Shown: positions 24,465-35,179, counted from the stretch's first letter. The stretch: DNA of 64,000 nucleotides from Ochrobactrum quorumnocens (GCF_002278035.1 NZ_CP022604.1:868001-932000); one strand, 5' to 3'. Made by a program: numbers and translations. The notes: generated by a model from the sequence alone, not told the origin.

Positions 24465-25247
24465 TCAGACGGACAATGTTACCGTCACAGGCACATGATC
24501 TGACGGCTTTTCCCACGCTCTGACGTGTTTTTCGATATCTGTTGAAACGAAATGGTTTGCCGCTTCCGGCGACAACAACAGATGATCGATGCGAATGCCA
24601 TTGTTCTTCTGCCACGCACCGGCCTGATAATCCCAGAATGTATAGACGCCGTCTTCATCCGTTGCCGCACGAACTGTTTCGGTAAAGCCCATATTTTCAA
24701 GCCGACGGAACGCCTGACGTGATTGCGGCTGAAACAGCGCGTCACCGAGCCATTGCTGCGGGTTTTTCGCGTCATTAGGCTCCGGGATGACGTTATAATC
24801 GCCAGCGAGAACAAGTGGCTCTTCCAGTTCAAGTCGGCTCTTCGCCCAGTTTTCCAGCCTCTGCATCCAGGAAAGCTTGTAAGGGAATTTCTCTGTATCT
24901 ACCGGATTACCGTTGGGCAAATATAGCGACACCACACGGAGAACACCCTTTTCCGTCGAGAAAACGGCTTCAATGAAGCGCGCCTGTTCATCGCTGTCAT
25001 CGCCGGGTAACCCGCGATTGACTTCATCAGGCGATTTTTTGGAAAGGATAGCGACCCCGTTAAAGCCCTTCTGACCATGAGTTTCGACGTGATAGCCGAG
25101 CGCTTCAATCTCTAGTCGCGGGAACAGATCATCCACCGACTTGATTTCCTGAAGGCAGGCGATATCAGGCGACGATTCCTTCAGCCAATGCTGGAGGTTT
25201 TCGATACGCGCCTTGACGCCATTAATGTTCCATGTCGCGATTTTCAT
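24465..25247 (-). CDS. xthA: exodeoxyribonuclease III (AP endonuclease)
   Basis: The protein has 260 residues from MKIATWNINGVKAR; a longer frame from 25304 is not needed. Motifs of the EEP nuclease fold are present: CLQEIKS (metal-binding Glu), SLYLPNGNP, LAGDYNVIPEPND (catalytic Asp/Asn), GIRIDHLL and PSDHVPVT (catalytic His). It cleaves abasic sites and 3' blocked ends in base excision repair, complementing the glycosylase encoded nearby. Confidence 0.94.
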   Translation of the reverse strand: MKIATWNINGVKARIENLQHWLKESSPDIACLQEIKSVDDLFPRLEIEALGYHVETHGQKGFNGVAILSKKSPDEVNRGLPGDDSDEQARFIEAVFSTEKGVLRVVSLYLPNGNPVDTEKFPYKLSWMQRLENWAKSRLELEEPLVLAGDYNVIPEPNDAKNPQQWLGDALFQPQSRQAFRRLENMGFTETVRAATDEDGVYTFWDYQAGAWQKNNGIRIDHLLLSPEAANHFVSTDIEKHVRAWEKPSDHVPVTVTLSV

Positions 25248-25401
25248 GAACAAATGATTAGGCGGAAGACGAGGTGAGGGCAAGCGCTGCCCTCGCTCCA
25301 TCACAGAATTTCGAATTGGTCCGATTATTATTCAAAGGCCATTTGTATTGCCGCTTTCGCATTCCTATCTCCCAACAACAGTAGCCAAACAGGAGATTTG
25401 A

Positions 25402-26151
25402 ATGTTCGACGCCAAAAAGCTTCTCGATCAGTTTCTGGGATCACAAATTCCCGGCATGTCTGGAAGCGTTCGCGATAAGGCAGGGCAGGCCACCGATCTG
25501 GCCAAGAAAAACCCCTTGGCTACTGGCGCAATTGCTGCCGCAATTCTCGGTACAAAGACCGGACGCAAGCTCGCCGGTAATGTAGCGACAGCAGGCGGTA
25601 TCGCAGCTATCGCTGGTCTGGGTTATCTCGCCTACAAGAATTACAAGTCTGGCCAAGCGCCGCAGACCGCAGAAACCGCGCCGCAGGCCGCAGAACCACA
25701 GGCAGCAGGGCAGCCTGTATTGCTTCCGCCGCCACCGGCAGATTCTCCGTTTCATCCGCAGTCGCCGACCATGAGCAACAGTTTTGCACTGACGCTTGTG
25801 CAGGCAATGATTGCTGCTGCGAAGGCTGACGGCCATATCGATGATGCGGAACGCGCACGCATCATGGAAAAGGTTCAGATTTCAGGCCTTGATGATGAAG
25901 CGGAAGCTTTCTTTGAGAAGGAACTCGCTGATCCGATTGATATCGATGCGTTGGTAGCCGCTGCTCAGACTGAAGAACAGAAGGTCGAGCTTTATACCGC
26001 TTCGCGTCTGACCATCGACCCCGACAGCCGTTCAGAGCGTGGATATCTCGATATGCTGGCTGGTCGTCTTGGTTTACCGGATGCGCTGGTCGACCACATC
26101 GATGCGACGGTTTCATCTGTTAAAGCGGCTCCAGTCCAGACTGAATCGTAG
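25402..26151 (+). CDS. DUF533 (YebE/TerB-like) protein with repeat-derived C-terminus
   Basis: The protein has 249 residues. An N-terminal region (LLDQFLGSQIPGMSGSVRDKAGQA) and a Gly/Ala-rich hydrophobic stretch (GAIAAAILGTKTGRKLAGNVATAGGIAAIAG) are followed by a Pro/Gln linker. The C-terminal helical TerB-like domain reads SFALTLVQAMIAAAKADGHID and continues to about residue 238. This matches DUF533, a family with no settled function. The last ten codons, including the TAG stop, lie inside a MITE-like repeat, so the native tail has been replaced. Confidence 0.85.
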   Translation: MFDAKKLLDQFLGSQIPGMSGSVRDKAGQATDLAKKNPLATGAIAAAILGTKTGRKLAGNVATAGGIAAIAGLGYLAYKNYKSGQAPQTAETAPQAAEPQAAGQPVLLPPPPADSPFHPQSPTMSNSFALTLVQAMIAAAKADGHIDDAERARIMEKVQISGLDDEAEAFFEKELADPIDIDALVAAAQTEEQKVELYTASRLTIDPDSRSERGYLDMLAGRLGLPDALVDHIDATVSSVKAAPVQTES

Positions 26152-26224
26152 GAGCCGCTTTAATTTTTGTTTTTACGCATTATCCAACGCAAAGCCGCTT
26201 CGCACTTTTGCTGGAAATGCTTTA
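26121..26224. repeat. MITE-like repeat overlapping the DUF533 gene end
   Basis: Ends are TAAAGCGGCTCC and GGAAATGCTTTA. The inner hairpin AGCGGCTCC/GGAGCCGCT includes the DUF533 TAG stop. The core is shared with 24312-24416. Confidence 0.88.
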
Positions 26225-26237
26225 AAGCCTGATAAAA

Positions 26238-26270
26238 CAAAACCGGCTGCATTATGCAGCCGGTTTCTTT
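26238..26270 (+). terminator. terminator between DUF533 and erpA
   Basis: AAAACCGGCTGCA pairs with TGCAGCCGGTTT and is followed by CTTTT. It lies between convergent genes and an A-run on the left allows use in both directions. Confidence 0.88.
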
Positions 26271-26287
26271 TCGAACTTTGGAATTAA

Positions 26288-26614
26288 TCAGATTGCGAAG
26301 CTTGTGCCGCAGCCGCAGGATGCCGTGGCGTTCGGATTGCGGATCTGAAACGATTGTCCCATCAGGTCGTCGACGAAATCGATCTGGGAACCATCCATGT
26401 AAGGAACGGAGATCGAGTCGATCAGTACCTTGGCGCCAAGCTTTTCGATGACGATGTCATCATCGGATTGATCGTCAACCAGATCATACTTGTAAGAAAA
26501 GCCAGAGCAGCCGCCGCCCTCGACAGAAACGCGAAGTGCGGTTTTGCCCGGTTCGGAACTGATAATTTTTGCAATCCGCTTGGCTGCGGATTCAGAAACG
26601 GTAATGTCTGTCAT
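26288..26614 (-). CDS. erpA: iron-sulfur cluster insertion protein ErpA/IscA family
   Basis: This is a 108-residue A-type Fe-S carrier. The three ligand cysteines are in GGGCSGFSYKY and at the end in ASCGCGTSF. The spacing and length are those of ErpA/IscA. It passes [2Fe-2S] or [4Fe-4S] clusters to target enzymes. Choosing ErpA over IscA rests on its location outside a suf/isc operon, so the symbol is probable rather than proven. Confidence 0.87.
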   Translation of the reverse strand: MTDITVSESAAKRIAKIISSEPGKTALRVSVEGGGCSGFSYKYDLVDDQSDDDIVIEKLGAKVLIDSISVPYMDGSQIDFVDDLMGQSFQIRNPNATASCGCGTSFAI

Positions 26615-26790
26615 CTGCCTTGTTCCGCTTGCTGTCGCCTATGCTGGATTGAACCAATTGGGAATTGTCCAGAATTTCCAACAAACGCGTACTTGCCTTC
26701 ATGTTTAACTGATAGCTATGAACGCAACGTGTGGAAGTCAATGTCCACCTGAATTTAGCGTAATCATATTACAGTGAGGAATGCATCGCA

Positions 26791-28017
26791 ATGTCCCCGG
26801 AAGGAATTGGATCGCTGGAAGGAATTGGCTTCGGTTATCGCGAACGCGCGCCCTACGCCTGCAATCCTGCCCTGACCCGTGGACGGCTGGTTCCTGAGCC
26901 TGAAAGCGCAACGCGAACGCCTTTCCAGCGCGATCGCGACCGAATCATTCACTCGACGGCCTTTCGTCGCCTCAAACATAAGACGCAGGTTTTCATTGCC
27001 CATGAAGGCGATCACTATCGAACCCGTCTGACCCATACCATCGAGGTGGCGCAGATTGCCCGCGCGCTGGCGCGTGCTTTGCGACTGGATGAAGATCTCG
27101 CGGAGGCCGTGGCCCTTGTGCATGATTTTGGACATACGCCGTTCGGTCATACCGGCGAAGAAGCGCTCAATGAGCGTATGAAGCTCTATGGTGGCTTTGA
27201 CCATAACGCGCAGTCCCTGCGTATTGTGACGAAGCTTGAACACCGCTATGCGGATTTTGACGGGCTAAACCTCTCGTGGGAAACCCTCGAAGGGCTGGTA
27301 AAGCATAATGGTCCGTTGGTCGGTCCCTTTGCCTCACATTCAGATGAGCCGGTTCCACTGCCCATCCTCGATTTTAATGAACGCTATGATCTCGAATTGT
27401 CGCGCTTTGCGAGCCTTGAGGCGCAATGTGCTGCCATCGCAGACGATATTGCTTACAACGCTCATGATATCGACGACGGCCTGCGCTCCGGCCTGCTGAC
27501 GCTAGAAGGTCTCGACGAAGTGCCGTTGACCAAGCGCTTGCTCGATCTGGTAAAGACGCGCTATCCCGCGCTTGATCCTGTGCGTACGGGCCATGAACTG
27601 GTCCGTCGGCAAATCACCATCATGGTCGAAGACGTGATTGCTGAATCTCAGCGCCGTATCACTGCTGCCAATCCTCAGAATTTAGAGGATGTGCACGCAC
27701 AACCGCGCGCGCTTGTGGGCTTCTCGGATACGATGAGGGACGAAGAAAAAGTCCTGAAGCGCTTTTTGTTCAAGAACCTCTATTTTCACGACAGCGTCGT
27801 TGTTCGCAGGCATGCAGCCGATAAAATCGTGCAAGACCTGTTCGATATTTGTTTTGATGATACCACCATCATGCCAGCGGAATGGCAATCGGGCTGCGAA
27901 ACGCTTGATGAGGCGGGCCGTGCTCGTCGTGTCGCCGACTATCTGGCCGGTATGACTGACAATTATGCAGTGCGAGAACACCGACGATTGTTTGACCATA
28001 CACCCGATTTAGCTTAA
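26791..28017 (+). CDS. dgt: deoxyguanosinetriphosphate triphosphohydrolase-like protein
   Basis: This is a 408-residue HD-domain enzyme. The metal site is H in [21 protein letters not shown] in [15 protein letters not shown], and a later D in [25 protein letters not shown] is typical of the type 2 dGTPase-like subfamily. It hydrolyses dNTPs to nucleoside and triphosphate, which affects dNTP pools. It starts the co-oriented run through argS and the SPOR gene, with 118 bp before argS. Confidence 0.92.
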   Translation: MSPEGIGSLEGIGFGYRERAPYACNPALTRGRLVPEPESATRTPFQRDRDRIIHSTAFRRLKHKTQVFIAHEGDHYRTRLTHTIEVAQIARALARALRLDEDLAEAVALVHDFGHTPFGHTGEEALNERMKLYGGFDHNAQSLRIVTKLEHRYADFDGLNLSWETLEGLVKHNGPLVGPFASHSDEPVPLPILDFNERYDLELSRFASLEAQCAAIADDIAYNAHDIDDGLRSGLLTLEGLDEVPLTKRLLDLVKTRYPALDPVRTGHELVRRQITIMVEDVIAESQRRITAANPQNLEDVHAQPRALVGFSDTMRDEEKVLKRFLFKNLYFHDSVVVRRHAADKIVQDLFDICFDDTTIMPAEWQSGCETLDEAGRARRVADYLAGMTDNYAVREHRRLFDHTPDLA

Positions 28018-28135
28018 TCGGGTCGGGACGAAGCGGGTCCTGGAGCTTAAAAGCGTCGGGATCTTTGCTATTTTTATGACGAGCCGACGCCGGAAATCAT
28101 AACTATAACCGGACGGAAGCCTGACAGGACGAACC

Positions 28136-29893
28136 ATGAATATCTTTGCAGATTTCGACGCGCGTATTAAAAAAACGTTGCAAGATATTGATCTGAAAGC
28201 GAAAGATGGCTGCGATCTAGATTTGTCGCGTATCAGTGTGGAACCACCGCGCGACGCGTCGCATGGTGATATTGCCACCAATGCCGCCATGGTGCTTTCC
28301 AAAGCTGTGGGTCAGAACCCGCGTGAACTTGCCACTGCGATCGCCGATGCGCTGAAGTCCGACAAGGATGTCGCCACGGTTGATGTTGCAGGTCCGGGCT
28401 TCATCAATCTGCGCCTGAAAGACACCTATTGGCAGCGCGAATTGGCATCGATGCTCAATGAAGGCACCGATTTTGGACGCTCGAAGCTTGGCACGGGCAC
28501 CAAAGTCAACGTCGAATACGTTTCAGCGAACCCGACAGGCCCAATGCATGTTGGCCATTGCCGTGGCGCGGTCGTCGGTGACGTGCTGGCAAATCTGTTG
28601 AAATTTGCGGGCTTCGACGTCGTCAAAGAATATTATATCAACGATGCAGGTGCACAGATCGACGTGCTGGCACGTTCGGTTATTCTGCGTTACCGCGAAG
28701 CACTTGGTGAAGAGATTGGCGAGATTCCAGCAGGCCTTTATCCGGGCGATTATCTCGTTCCAGTTGGCGAAACCCTAGCCAAGGAGTTTGGCAGCAAGCT
28801 TCTCGAAATGCCGGAAGAAGAGGCTTTTGCTATCGTAAAAGAACGCACCATCGCTGCGATGATGGTGATGATCCGCGCCGACCTGGAAGCGCTGAATGTG
28901 CATCATGACGTCTTCTATTCCGAGCGTAATCTTCATGCCGATCATGCGCGCGTCATCCGCGCTGCGATTAATGATCTGACGCTAAAGGGCCACGTCTACA
29001 AGGGAAAGCTGCCTCCGCCAAAGGGACAGTTGCCGGAAGAATGGGAAGATCGTGAACAGACCTTGTTCCGCTCGACCGAAGTGGGGGATGATATCGATCG
29101 TCCACTGATGAAGTCTGACGGCACATTCACCTATTTTGCTGCTGACGTTGCTTACTTCAAAGACAAGTATGATCGCGGCTTCAATGAGATGATTTATGTG
29201 CTGGGCGCCGATCATGGCGGTTACGTCAAGCGTCTCGAAGCTGTTGCACGGGCTGTTTCTGACGGCAAGGCAAAGCTCACCGTTCTGCTTTGCCAGCTGG
29301 TGAAACTGTTTCGCGATGGCGAACCTGTGCGTATGTCGAAGCGTTCGGGTGAATTCATCACGCTGCGTGAAGTGGTGGATGAGGTTGGCCGCGATCCGGT
29401 TCGTTTCATGATGCTTTATCGGAAGAACGATGCGCCGCTCGACTTCGATTTTGCGAAAGTGACTGAGCAGTCCAAGGACAATCCGATCTTCTACGTGCAA
29501 TATGCTTCGGCACGTTGCCATTCGGTTTTCCGTCAGGCTGTTGACCAGCTTGGATTGAGCGATCTTGATCGCGTATCGATGGCCGGACACTTCGACAAGC
29601 TGACCGATGAGAGTGAAATAGCACTCGTTCGCAAGCTCGCAGAATACCCGCGCCTGATCGAAGCTGCGGCGACGCATCAGGAGCCACATCGCCTCGCTTT
29701 TTACCTCTATGACCTCGCCAGCGCCTTCCATTCTCAGTGGAATAAGGGCACCGAGAACACAGACTTACGTTTTATTAAGGTTAACGATCCAGAATTGTCT
29801 CTAGCAAGGCTAGGGCTAGTACAGGTCGTTTCCGATGTGCTGACGTCCGGTTTAACAATAATCGGTGCGGATGCTCCAACGGAAATGCGCTAG
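28136..29893 (+). CDS. argS: arginyl-tRNA synthetase
   Basis: This is a 585-residue class I synthetase. The HIGH motif is [12 protein letters not shown], and the KMSKS-like loop is [11 protein letters not shown]. The N-terminal Add-1 domain recognises the tRNA D-loop, and the C-terminal DALR domain is all-helical and begins [14 protein letters not shown]. The length is as expected. The ribosome site is AGGACGAACC before the ATG. Confidence 0.97.
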   Translation: MNIFADFDARIKKTLQDIDLKAKDGCDLDLSRISVEPPRDASHGDIATNAAMVLSKAVGQNPRELATAIADALKSDKDVATVDVAGPGFINLRLKDTYWQRELASMLNEGTDFGRSKLGTGTKVNVEYVSANPTGPMHVGHCRGAVVGDVLANLLKFAGFDVVKEYYINDAGAQIDVLARSVILRYREALGEEIGEIPAGLYPGDYLVPVGETLAKEFGSKLLEMPEEEAFAIVKERTIAAMMVMIRADLEALNVHHDVFYSERNLHADHARVIRAAINDLTLKGHVYKGKLPPPKGQLPEEWEDREQTLFRSTEVGDDIDRPLMKSDGTFTYFAADVAYFKDKYDRGFNEMIYVLGADHGGYVKRLEAVARAVSDGKAKLTVLLCQLVKLFRDGEPVRMSKRSGEFITLREVVDEVGRDPVRFMMLYRKNDAPLDFDFAKVTEQSKDNPIFYVQYASARCHSVFRQAVDQLGLSDLDRVSMAGHFDKLTDESEIALVRKLAEYPRLIEAAATHQEPHRLAFYLYDLASAFHSQWNKGTENTDLRFIKVNDPELSLARLGLVQVVSDVLTSGLTIIGADAPTEMR

Positions 29894-30095
29894 GACGGTT
29901 TCGTCATCCGCAAGTTCAACCAAGGTGTTGTGCGGATGTCGGCAAGTCAAAAAGATGGAAGATCAACGAGGGTGCAAGTCGTCGATCTTCCTTCAGGCGC
30001 AGGAAACTTCCGTCAACTTTTGCCCACATTGCCTCGCTACAACGTAATGTATCGAGACGTCTTGCGGCGTCCAGGGTTTGAGTTAGGAACACACC

Positions 30096-33000
30096 ATGAC
30101 GGACAGCAGTGCTAATCCCCGTAATTACGGCGAGCGTCCGCTGCATGAAGACGATCCGCTGATGGAACTTTCACGGATCATGGACTTCGGCGCGTCTGCT
30201 GATAACAAAGTTGCGCGAAGTGAGTATCGTCCTGAGCCAAATTTTGATTCTGGTGACGACGCGCTCTCTTTTGATCTTGAACGCGAACTTCTTGGTGATT
30301 TCGGCGATTTCGCGGAGCCGGAACAGCAATCGGCTTCGTTGGCGCAAACACCATATCAGGACGCACATTCCTATCAAAATGCAGAGCCTCAGCTTCAGGA
30401 AGACGATCTCGCGTCTGCTCTGGAAGAAGAGTTTGATCTTCACATGGACGCAAATGAACCGGTTGCTCCAACCGAATCGTTTGATTTCGTCGAAACGGAT
30501 CGCTCTGAACCTGTGCCGCAGTTCGACTACAATGATTATTCCGAAGCGCGCACGGCTTATGAAGAAAGCCATGTGGAGCCAAGCTATGCCGAGCCTCACG
30601 CCGTCAATGCGGCGCATGAGCCTTTGGAGCAGGGCTATGTCGACTACAGCCCCGCCAACACATACCAGCCGTCAGAAGTGCCGTATGTTGATCCATATGC
30701 GAGCGAGCCAGCGGTGAATGCAGCTGTAGGCAATGATTGGGAAGTCCAGTCTGCCGAGCCGTTCGAAACCAGCTATGCCGCAGCACCCGCCCATCAGGCG
30801 CTTTCGCTTGAAGATGAGCTGGAAAGCCTGCTGTTCGGTGATGAACCACAGCCAGCCTCCGCACCCGATGCCGTTTATCAGGATGAACCACAGCAGTTCA
30901 CAGCATATACGCCGCGTTACGAAGAACCTGTCGCAGAAGCGCTGTCGTATGCTGAGCCTGCTCATCATGGTGATTCCGAGCCGGTGTTTGACGACTTTCA
31001 GCTTGATGACCCACAGGCCTATGAGCCCGTAGAAACGGCGGCGAACTTTGCGCCTGAGCCATATGATGCGCGCGAAGCCACATCGCAGACTCAGGCTCCT
31101 ATCTATCCGCATTACACGCTGAGCAACTTCGCTGCCGGTGCTGCTACAACAGGTGTTCTTGCGTCTGAACCGGCCCGGGCAGAAACCGCTGGCTACGAAC
31201 CAGAAGAAGCTGCACTCGACGACGACTTCTCGTTCGACGATGATTTTTCGCTTGAAAATGAGCAGACCTTTGTACCTGTCGCCGCTGAGGCGACGGAAGA
31301 TGATCTCTCAGGCCTTGGTGAAATCTCTTTGAGCGAAGATGATTTCGGATTTGAACCGTCAGGCGACGCGCCGTCGTCTGTCGCTGCAAATGATTCGAAC
31401 TTCTTTAGTGAAGAAGACTTCTTCAATGCAGATGATCTCGATTTGGCGTCAGAAGTTGAAGACGAACAGGTCGGTGAGCCTGTCTATGCCCACGCGACCT
31501 ATGATCAAGAAGAGGCGCATCCAGCAGCTCCATCTTTCACCAATTACGCGGACCCACGTTCTGCTTTCGTTGCGCCTGCACCGGAAATTGAAACGCTGAG
31601 TGTCGCTGATAGCAAGGTTGAACAGACGCATTCACTGGATTTGCCGGAAGTCAGTTATGGCGAAGAAGAAGCAAATGCTGGTTTGACTGATCTGGAAACC
31701 GAATTTGCGGAAGTGTTCAACACTATCGGTGTTGATGAGACAGCCACAAAAACGGATGCGCAGAGCGAAGCCGACAAGGCTTTTGAAGATATTTTCCGTG
31801 AAAGCGCTTCGTCCTACATGCCAAATGCAGGCGTGGCGGCTGGTGCTGCTCTCGGTCTTGGTGCGGCAACCGCTGCAGCTACGGCCGCTTATGGACGCGC
31901 AAATCCAACAGCGCAGCCTGCGGCACCACAGGCTAATGTGGCAGATGCCGGTGGTAGCAGCGATGATTTCTACAATCATTGGGCAGCACAGGGCGCTCAG
32001 ACGATAGAGAGCGGCGAATTCGGCACACGAGCAGCCATGCAGCCCGAAGACGATCTCGGTAGCGCTGCAGAGGCTTACCGGAATCGTCCGGTTCGTGGTC
32101 GTCGTGGTCTGATCCTCGCAAGTGTTGCAGGCATTGCAGTGCTTATTGGCGGCATCGGCTACCACTTCCTTGGTGGAAGCGGTTCGGGGGAGCCAGTTGT
32201 GATTCGTGCGGATAATCAGCCGATCAAAGTGCAGCCGGAAAATCCGGGTGGAGCGACTGTCCCCAATCAGGACAAGGCGGTCTATGATCGCGTTGCTGGC
32301 ACATTGCCGAACAATCCAGAGCAGAAAGCTTTGATCTCTGCTGGTGAAGAGCCGGTTGATTTGGGTGCGCAGGATAATGATGCGGGTGCGAATGATTTCC
32401 CTGAGCCAAATCAGACGGCTGAAGCACCATCGAACTCCGGTCAGGATGCACCGCTGATCCAGCCGCGTGAAGTCGAAACGATGATCGTTCGTCCCGATGG
32501 CACAATCGTTCAGGCACAGCAACCTGCACCTGTGACTCAGGCACCAGCGCCAACCAACACAGTCAATCCAACAAATACCGCAAACTCAACAAACTCGGCA
32601 GGCAATGACGCACCAATTGCGCCACCAGCAGACACTGATGAAATTGCAGCGCTTGCGGCTGGCAATGCACCGCAGGAGCCTGTCGTAAACACACCGGCTA
32701 CGCAGCCAGCACCTGCGGCTCAGGCACCAGCAGCTCCAGTTCGTGCGCCAGTCGTGCCATCGCGTCCAGCTGAACAGCCAACCAATATTGTTGGCAACGT
32801 GCCACAACGCACGCAGGCTCAGGCGCCTGCGGCCGCTGCACCTCAGGTCGCTTCTGCTGCCGGTGGTGGATATTTCATCCAGATTGCTTCGCAGCCATCT
32901 GCTGAACTGGCACAGAAGTCCTATGCCAACATGGCACAGCGTTATGGCAGCGTGATCGGTGGCCGGGCAGTGGATATCAAACGCGCAGATATTCCAAACA

Positions 33001-33107
33001 AGGGCACTTATTACCGTGTTCGTGTCCAGGCAGGTTCGAAAGACGATGCCAATGCACTTTGCGGTCGCTTCAAGACTGCCGGGGGTAGCTGCTTCGTGAC
33101 GCAGTAA
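30096..33107 (+). CDS. large SPOR-domain membrane protein
   Basis: The protein has 1003 residues. Residues 1-670 are an acidic, Pro/Glu/Tyr/Ala-rich cytoplasmic region with little predicted fold. One membrane helix follows near 672-692 (GLILASVAGIAVLIGGIGYHF). A long Pro/Gln/Ala linker then leads to a C-terminal SPOR domain of about 80 residues (GGGYFIQIASQPSAELAQKSY...). SPOR domains bind denuded septal glycan, so a role in division or envelope remodelling is likely. It is conserved between argS and nagZ in this group. The very long acidic N-terminus is its distinctive part. Confidence 0.88.
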   Translation: MTDSSANPRNYGERPLHEDDPLMELSRIMDFGASADNKVARSEYRPEPNFDSGDDALSFDLERELLGDFGDFAEPEQQSASLAQTPYQDAHSYQNAEPQLQEDDLASALEEEFDLHMDANEPVAPTESFDFVETDRSEPVPQFDYNDYSEARTAYEESHVEPSYAEPHAVNAAHEPLEQGYVDYSPANTYQPSEVPYVDPYASEPAVNAAVGNDWEVQSAEPFETSYAAAPAHQALSLEDELESLLFGDEPQPASAPDAVYQDEPQQFTAYTPRYEEPVAEALSYAEPAHHGDSEPVFDDFQLDDPQAYEPVETAANFAPEPYDAREATSQTQAPIYPHYTLSNFAAGAATTGVLASEPARAETAGYEPEEAALDDDFSFDDDFSLENEQTFVPVAAEATEDDLSGLGEISLSEDDFGFEPSGDAPSSVAANDSNFFSEEDFFNADDLDLASEVEDEQVGEPVYAHATYDQEEAHPAAPSFTNYADPRSAFVAPAPEIETLSVADSKVEQTHSLDLPEVSYGEEEANAGLTDLETEFAEVFNTIGVDETATKTDAQSEADKAFEDIFRESASSYMPNAGVAAGAALGLGAATAAATAAYGRANPTAQPAAPQANVADAGGSSDDFYNHWAAQGAQTIESGEFGTRAAMQPEDDLGSAAEAYRNRPVRGRRGLILASVAGIAVLIGGIGYHFLGGSGSGEPVVIRADNQPIKVQPENPGGATVPNQDKAVYDRVAGTLPNNPEQKALISAGEEPVDLGAQDNDAGANDFPEPNQTAEAPSNSGQDAPLIQPREVETMIVRPDGTIVQAQQPAPVTQAPAPTNTVNPTNTANSTNSAGNDAPIAPPADTDEIAALAAGNAPQEPVVNTPATQPAPAAQAPAAPVRAPVVPSRPAEQPTNIVGNVPQRTQAQAPAAAAPQVASAAGGGYFIQIASQPSAELAQKSYANMAQRYGSVIGGRAVDIKRADIPNKGTYYRVRVQAGSKDDANALCGRFKTAGGSCFVTQ

Positions 33108-33128
33108 GATTTATCAGACGAAAAAATA

Positions 33129-33156
33129 AGAAGGGCGGCATTTGCCGCCCTTTTCG
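33129..33156 (+). terminator. terminator after the SPOR gene
   Basis: AAGGGCGGCA pairs with TGCCGCCCTT, followed by TTCG, directly after the stop. Confidence 0.85.
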
Positions 33157-33234
33157 TATGGCTACCATGACGGTGATTTTTCGGCTAAACCCCTATCACT
33201 GGTTTGAGCATAAAACAGATCAAAGGAATGCTGC

Positions 33235-34254
33235 ATGAAAGAGTGCAAGGCGTGGATTGCTGGCGTGGCAGGAACAAAGCTGACGCCGGATGAGGTGGCT
33301 TTCTTCCGTGATGAAAAGCCTTGGGGCTTTATTCTCTTTGCACGCAATGTGGAAAGCCTTGAACAGGTTGCAGAGCTGACCGCGCAACTGCGCGATGTGA
33401 CCGACCGTCCCCAAACACCTGTTTTCATTGATCAGGAAGGCGGACGCGTTCAGCGCCTGCGCCCTCCACTTGTTCCGAACTACCCAGCAGCTGCACAAAT
33501 TGGTGCGATCTATGATCGTGACAATGAAGCGGGTCTTCGTGCCGCTTGGCTTCATGCACGACTACACGCTTTTGATCTTCTGAAAGTCGGCGTCAATGCT
33601 GATTGTCTGCCGGTTCTCGATGTTCCTATTGAAGGCGCACACGATGTAATCGGCGCACGCGCTTATTCCAAGAATCCGTATAGCGTTGCTGCAATGGGTC
33701 GCTCCGCTGCTGAAGGGCTTCTTGCCGGTGGTGTGCTGCCTGTGGTGAAGCACATGCCAGGTCATGGCCGCGCATTCAGCGACACACACAAGGAACTAGC
33801 CCGCGTTGGTGTGCCGCTCAGTGAGCTGGTCGCGCATGATTTTGTGCCGTTCAAGGCGTTGAACGATCTTCCAATGGCAATGACCGCACATGTGATCTTT
33901 GATTGCATCGATCCCAAGCGTCCGTCGACCTTATCGCCGACAGTCATCAATACGATCATTCGCGATGTTATCCAGTTCGACGGTCTGGTCATCAGCGACG
34001 ATATTTCGATGAAGGCACTCTCGGGAGATCTTGGTGATATCGCCGAAGGTATTACGGCTGCAGGTTGTGATATCGTTCTCTATTGCGCGGGGGTGATGGA
34101 AGAGCTGGTGAAGGTTGCCGCACGTGTTCCGGTTCTCGATGGTAAGGCCCGCAAGCGTGCGGATCTGGCGGAAGTCTATGCAGGTGATCCGGATCTTTCT
34201 GATGAAACAGAACTGCGCGAAGAGTTTGGACAAATGTTCGAACTGATGGCGTAA
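33235..34254 (+). CDS. nagZ: beta-N-acetylhexosaminidase NagZ (GH3)
   Basis: This is a 339-residue cytoplasmic GH3 enzyme. Motifs are GFILFARNV, PVFIDQEGGRVQRL, the His/Asp catalytic loop KHMPGHGRAFSDTH, and the nucleophile region GLVISDDISMKAL. It removes GlcNAc from anhydromuropeptides during peptidoglycan recycling. It sits between a septal SPOR protein and scpAB. Confidence 0.95.
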   Translation: MKECKAWIAGVAGTKLTPDEVAFFRDEKPWGFILFARNVESLEQVAELTAQLRDVTDRPQTPVFIDQEGGRVQRLRPPLVPNYPAAAQIGAIYDRDNEAGLRAAWLHARLHAFDLLKVGVNADCLPVLDVPIEGAHDVIGARAYSKNPYSVAAMGRSAAEGLLAGGVLPVVKHMPGHGRAFSDTHKELARVGVPLSELVAHDFVPFKALNDLPMAMTAHVIFDCIDPKRPSTLSPTVINTIIRDVIQFDGLVISDDISMKALSGDLGDIAEGITAAGCDIVLYCAGVMEELVKVAARVPVLDGKARKRADLAEVYAGDPDLSDETELREEFGQMFELMA

Positions 34255-34327
34255 CCGACAAAAATTGGTACACTAAAACGGATCGGTGGGATTTTCTCAC
34301 CGATCACATAATAAACAGGACAAACGG

Positions 34328-35179
34328 TTGGCTGGATCGGAAACGAACACAAATGGCAAAGACGGCACCAACGTGCCGATGGATGCCTTGTGGCAGGGCG
34401 AAGCCGATCGCGCTGAGGGCGAACCTTCTCTGCTGATCGACGTTCAGGGTTTTGAAGGCCCGCTCGATCTTTTGCTCCATCTGGCCCGCAACCAGCGTGT
34501 CGATCTTTCTCGGATTTCGGTGCTGGCACTCGCTGAACAATATCTGGGCTTTGTGGAACAGGCGCAGGCCCTTAGTCTTGAATTGGCTGCTGATTATCTG
34601 GTCATGGCTGCATGGCTTGCTTACCTCAAGTCCAAATTGCTGATCCCCAAGCAGCAGGATGAGGATGGCGCTACAGGCGAAGAGCTGATCGCTTCTCTGC
34701 AATTCCGTTTGAAGCGGCTTGAAGCTATGCGCGATGCCGCAGCGAAGCTTGTAAACCGTAACCGGCTGGGCCGTGACGTATTTGCGCGTGGAATGCCGGA
34801 ACTGGTGGTGATTGATCGATCCAGCCAGTTTTCGGCCACGCTTTATGAATTGCTGACTGCCTATGCTTCGCAACGTCAGCGACAGGCCGTATCTCATGTG
34901 CAGATCGAAAAGCGCGCCGTCTGGTCGCTGAAAGAGGCACGTGTCGCACTTGTAAGACTTATGGGATCGAGCGGAGACTGGGTCGCACTGGACCGCTTTC
35001 TCATCAATTATGCGCTGACACCGCAGGAAAGAGCTTCTGCCTTGGCCAGTTCCTTTGCCGCAAGTCTTGAGCTGGTGCGAGAAGGTAAGCTGGAAGTGCG
35101 ACAGAATGCACCTTTTGAGCCGATCTATATGCGCGTTGCAGGCGGATTAAGCGAACTTGATGAGGACGAAAATGTCTGA
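34328..35179 (+). CDS. scpA: segregation and condensation protein A
   Basis: The protein has 283 residues from a TTG at 34328, 7 nt after AGGA. An ATG at 34379 has no ribosome site, and a GTG at 34286 is too far upstream. The kleisin signature is FEGPLDLLLHLARNQRVDLSRI, followed by the ELAADYLVMAAWLAYLKSKLLIP helix that binds SMC. It bridges SMC heads in chromosome condensation. It overlaps scpB by 8 bp. Confidence 0.93.
   Translation: MAGSETNTNGKDGTNVPMDALWQGEADRAEGEPSLLIDVQGFEGPLDLLLHLARNQRVDLSRISVLALAEQYLGFVEQAQALSLELAADYLVMAAWLAYLKSKLLIPKQQDEDGATGEELIASLQFRLKRLEAMRDAAAKLVNRNRLGRDVFARGMPELVVIDRSSQFSATLYELLTAYASQRQRQAVSHVQIEKRAVWSLKEARVALVRLMGSSGDWVALDRFLINYALTPQERASALASSFAASLELVREGKLEVRQNAPFEPIYMRVAGGLSELDEDENV

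Noticed and set aside
31632..32522. 296-codon minus-strand frame opposite the SPOR gene
   Set aside because: Its composition simply mirrors the Pro/Ala/Gln-rich coding strand. There is no start context and no domain.
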